DNA of 7,708 nucleotides from UBA4675 sp964601265 (GTDB lineage: Bacteria > Bacillota > Clostridia > Christensenellales > Borkfalkiaceae). The notes below the pieces were generated by a model. That model was not told the DNA's origin and made no database searches. It saw only the letters and a program-made list of their open reading frames with translations. Made by a program: the position numbers and the translations under genes. This document shows positions 6,624 through 7,708 of the stretch, in pieces. Location of the stretch: assembly GCA_964601265.1 (NCBI GenBank), contig CAZRMT010000051.1, positions 1 through 7,708 of the forward strand. Direction: 5' to 3'. The stretch's first letter is position 1. Every line of letters starts with the position of its first letter.

Positions 6624-6629
6624 TATTTA

Positions 6630-6658
6630 ATTATATCCTATCGTAAAATTTTTGTAAA
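6630..6658 (-). promoter_or_regulatory. Sigma-A-type promoter of der-plsY(-spoIVA)
   Basis: On the minus strand TTTACA (6653-6658, 5/6 match to TTGACA) is followed by exactly 17 bases and a perfect TATAAT (6630-6635). Initiation near 6623 gives a leader of about 36 bases. It lies just after the terminator of the upstream flavodiiron-type gene, which supports a fresh transcription unit. Confidence 0.8.
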
Positions 6659-6670
6659 GAAAAAGTGTGT

Positions 6671-6708
6671 AATTTTAAAAGCTCTTCCCCTTAAAAAAAG
6701 AAAAGAGC
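6671..6708 (-). terminator. Terminator of the flavodiiron-type gene
   Basis: On the minus strand GCTCTTTTC (6700-6708) pairs with GGGAAGAGC (6681-6689), 9 bp with two G-T pairs, around a T/A-rich loop. It begins 7 bases after the stop codon and is followed by TTTTAAAATT. The T-run is short, so efficiency may be moderate, but the position between a stop codon and a new promoter supports it. Confidence 0.65.
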
Positions 6709-6715
6709 CTTTGTT

Positions 6716-7708
6716 TTAACCTATTTTTTCAAAATCTACGGCGCCGTGCTTACATAAAGGACAGATAAAGTCGTCGGGAAGTTCCTCTCCCTCGTAAACG
6801 TAACCGCAAACTTTGCACACGTACCCTTTTTTGCCTTCCGTTTCGGGCTTGGGCTTAACGTTTTCGTGGTAATACTCGTAAGTCATAGATTTTTCGTCGG
6901 ATATTACCACACATTCTTCCGCCGAACAAATAAACATTGCGTGCGTACCTAAATCGAGCGTTTTTTCTACCTTTAACGAAATAAACGAATTTATATATTT
7001 AGGTAACACGGCTAAACCGTTTACGCTTTTTTGTACGGTTAAATCCTTAAATTTATCCGTTGCCCTTCCGCTTACGAACCCGAATTTTTCAATAATTTTA
7101 AAGGGTGCGTTTTCGGTAAGGCAGTTCACGTTGAGTTTCCCCGTTTTGTTTATTACGTGATAGGAATAATTGCTTTTATCGACGCACACCGATATTTGCA
7201 AGGGCGAAGAAGTAAGTTGCGTAACGGAATTACAGATAAATGCGTTGTCCTTTTCGCCGTCGTTACAAGTAACGGCGTATAATCCGCAACCTATATTGTT
7301 TAACGCTTGCAAGTTTTGAGAATTTCTCGTTTCTACGTTTAAGTTTACGTATTCCTTGGTAAGCTCCTTGGCAAGCTCGTCGATTTGAGCAAGATTATCT
7401 TCGCTTAAAGAAGAAATTATTTTCACCACGGGGTCGATAAAGGTAATATTTTTACTCTTTGCGAATTTTTCCTTAACGATTTTTGCCACCATCGGCGCCC
7501 AACTTCCGTTTTCGATTATACCTATTTTGCGGTTTTGATAATTACGCTCGGTAAGAGAATCGACAAAAGTATTCATAAACGGGAAAAGTTCTGCGTTATA
7601 AGTGGTAGAAGCTAGCACTATTTTTCCGTACTTAAAAGCGTCTTCCACACATTCAGCCATATCCTCTCTCGCTAAATCCGCAACGGCGACTTTCGGGCAA
7701 GAATACGC
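6716..7708 (-). CDS. Flavodiiron-type protein, C-terminal part: flavodoxin + flavin reductase-like + short rubredoxin (5' end outside window)
   Basis: The frame stays open to the window edge, adding 16 residues before the Met at 7660 (ending in VAVADLARED, typical of a flavodoxin domain), so that Met is internal. About 330 residues are visible. Residues 1-125 are the C-terminal part of an FMN-binding flavodoxin domain of the FprA type (ASTTYNAELFPFMNTF; GIIENGSWAPM). Residues 135-285 resemble the flavin reductase/FMN-binding fold (GCGLYAVTC, CNSVTQLTSSP, LNVNCL, FGFVSGRATDKF). Residues 294-330 are a rubredoxin-like iron site, CKVCGY...CPLC. Its CxxC pairs are only 14 residues apart, against about 29 in classical rubredoxin, as in rubrerythrins. 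In flavodiiron proteins the missing N-terminal part is a metallo-beta-lactamase-like diiron domain that reduces O2 to water or NO to N2O; its presence here is inferred. The added modules would deliver electrons from NAD(P)H within one chain. The protein is cytoplasmic and typical of anaerobes. Confidence 0.88.
   Translation of the reverse strand, partial: AYSCPKVAVADLAREDMAECVEDAFKYGKIVLASTTYNAELFPFMNTFVDSLTERNYQNRKIGIIENGSWAPMVAKIVKEKFAKSKNITFIDPVVKIISSLSEDNLAQIDELAKELTKEYVNLNVETRNSQNLQALNNIGCGLYAVTCNDGEKDNAFICNSVTQLTSSPLQISVCVDKSNYSYHVINKTGKLNVNCLTENAPFKIIEKFGFVSGRATDKFKDLTVQKSVNGLAVLPKYINSFISLKVEKTLDLGTHAMFICSAEECVVISDEKSMTYEYYHENVKPKPETEGKKGYVCKVCGYVYEGEELPDDFICPLCKHGAVDFEKIG

Noticed and set aside
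7658..7660. Met at 7660 as the start of a 314-residue flavodiiron-type protein
   Set aside because: The frame continues open to the window edge with flavodoxin-like sequence, so this Met is internal to a gene that begins outside the window.

Overview
The window looks like ordinary chromosomal DNA from a spore-forming, probably anaerobic Bacillota (Clostridia-like) bacterium. The evidence is a full-length spoIVA, found only in endospore formers, the der-plsY-spoIVA gene neighbourhood, AT-rich intergenic DNA, strong AGGAGG-type ribosome binding sites and a multidomain flavodiiron-type protein typical of anaerobes. I cannot name a genus. Every recognised gene lies on the minus strand, so transcription runs from high to low coordinates.

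From upstream to downstream: at 7708-6716 is the C-terminal part of a flavodiiron-type protein (flavodoxin, flavin reductase-like and short rubredoxin modules) that enters from outside the window and ends at a stem-loop terminator. A consensus vegetative promoter (6630-6658) then starts der (ribosome assembly GTPase). der overlaps plsY (glycerol-3-phosphate acyltransferase) by 4 bases. After a 64-base gap comes spoIVA (spore coat scaffold ATPase). That gap has no visible terminator but holds a good match to a sigma-E promoter, so spoIVA could be read both from the der promoter and as a mother-cell gene. A strong terminator closes spoIVA.

glmS (glucosamine-6-phosphate synthase) is next as its own unit. 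Its leader is short, with two candidate sigma-A promoters and a terminator-like stem-loop, and with no room for the glmS ribozyme known from many Bacillota. A near-perfect terminator follows glmS, then rdgB (house-cleaning NTP pyrophosphatase), then a tRNA-Gly(TCC)/tRNA-Arg(TCT) pair with its own promoter. The tRNA-Arg runs off the window.

The functions are mostly housekeeping: translation (Der, tRNAs), envelope precursors (PlsY, GlmS), nucleotide-pool cleaning (RdgB), oxygen/NO defence (the flavodiiron-type protein) and sporulation (SpoIVA). I see no mobile element, CRISPR array, toxin-antitoxin pair or new multi-gene system. No gene-free stretch exceeds 300 bases. The points most worth a second look are the glmS leader, the missing gpsA between plsY and spoIVA, the sigma-E-like promoter and the domain architecture of the flavodiiron-type protein.
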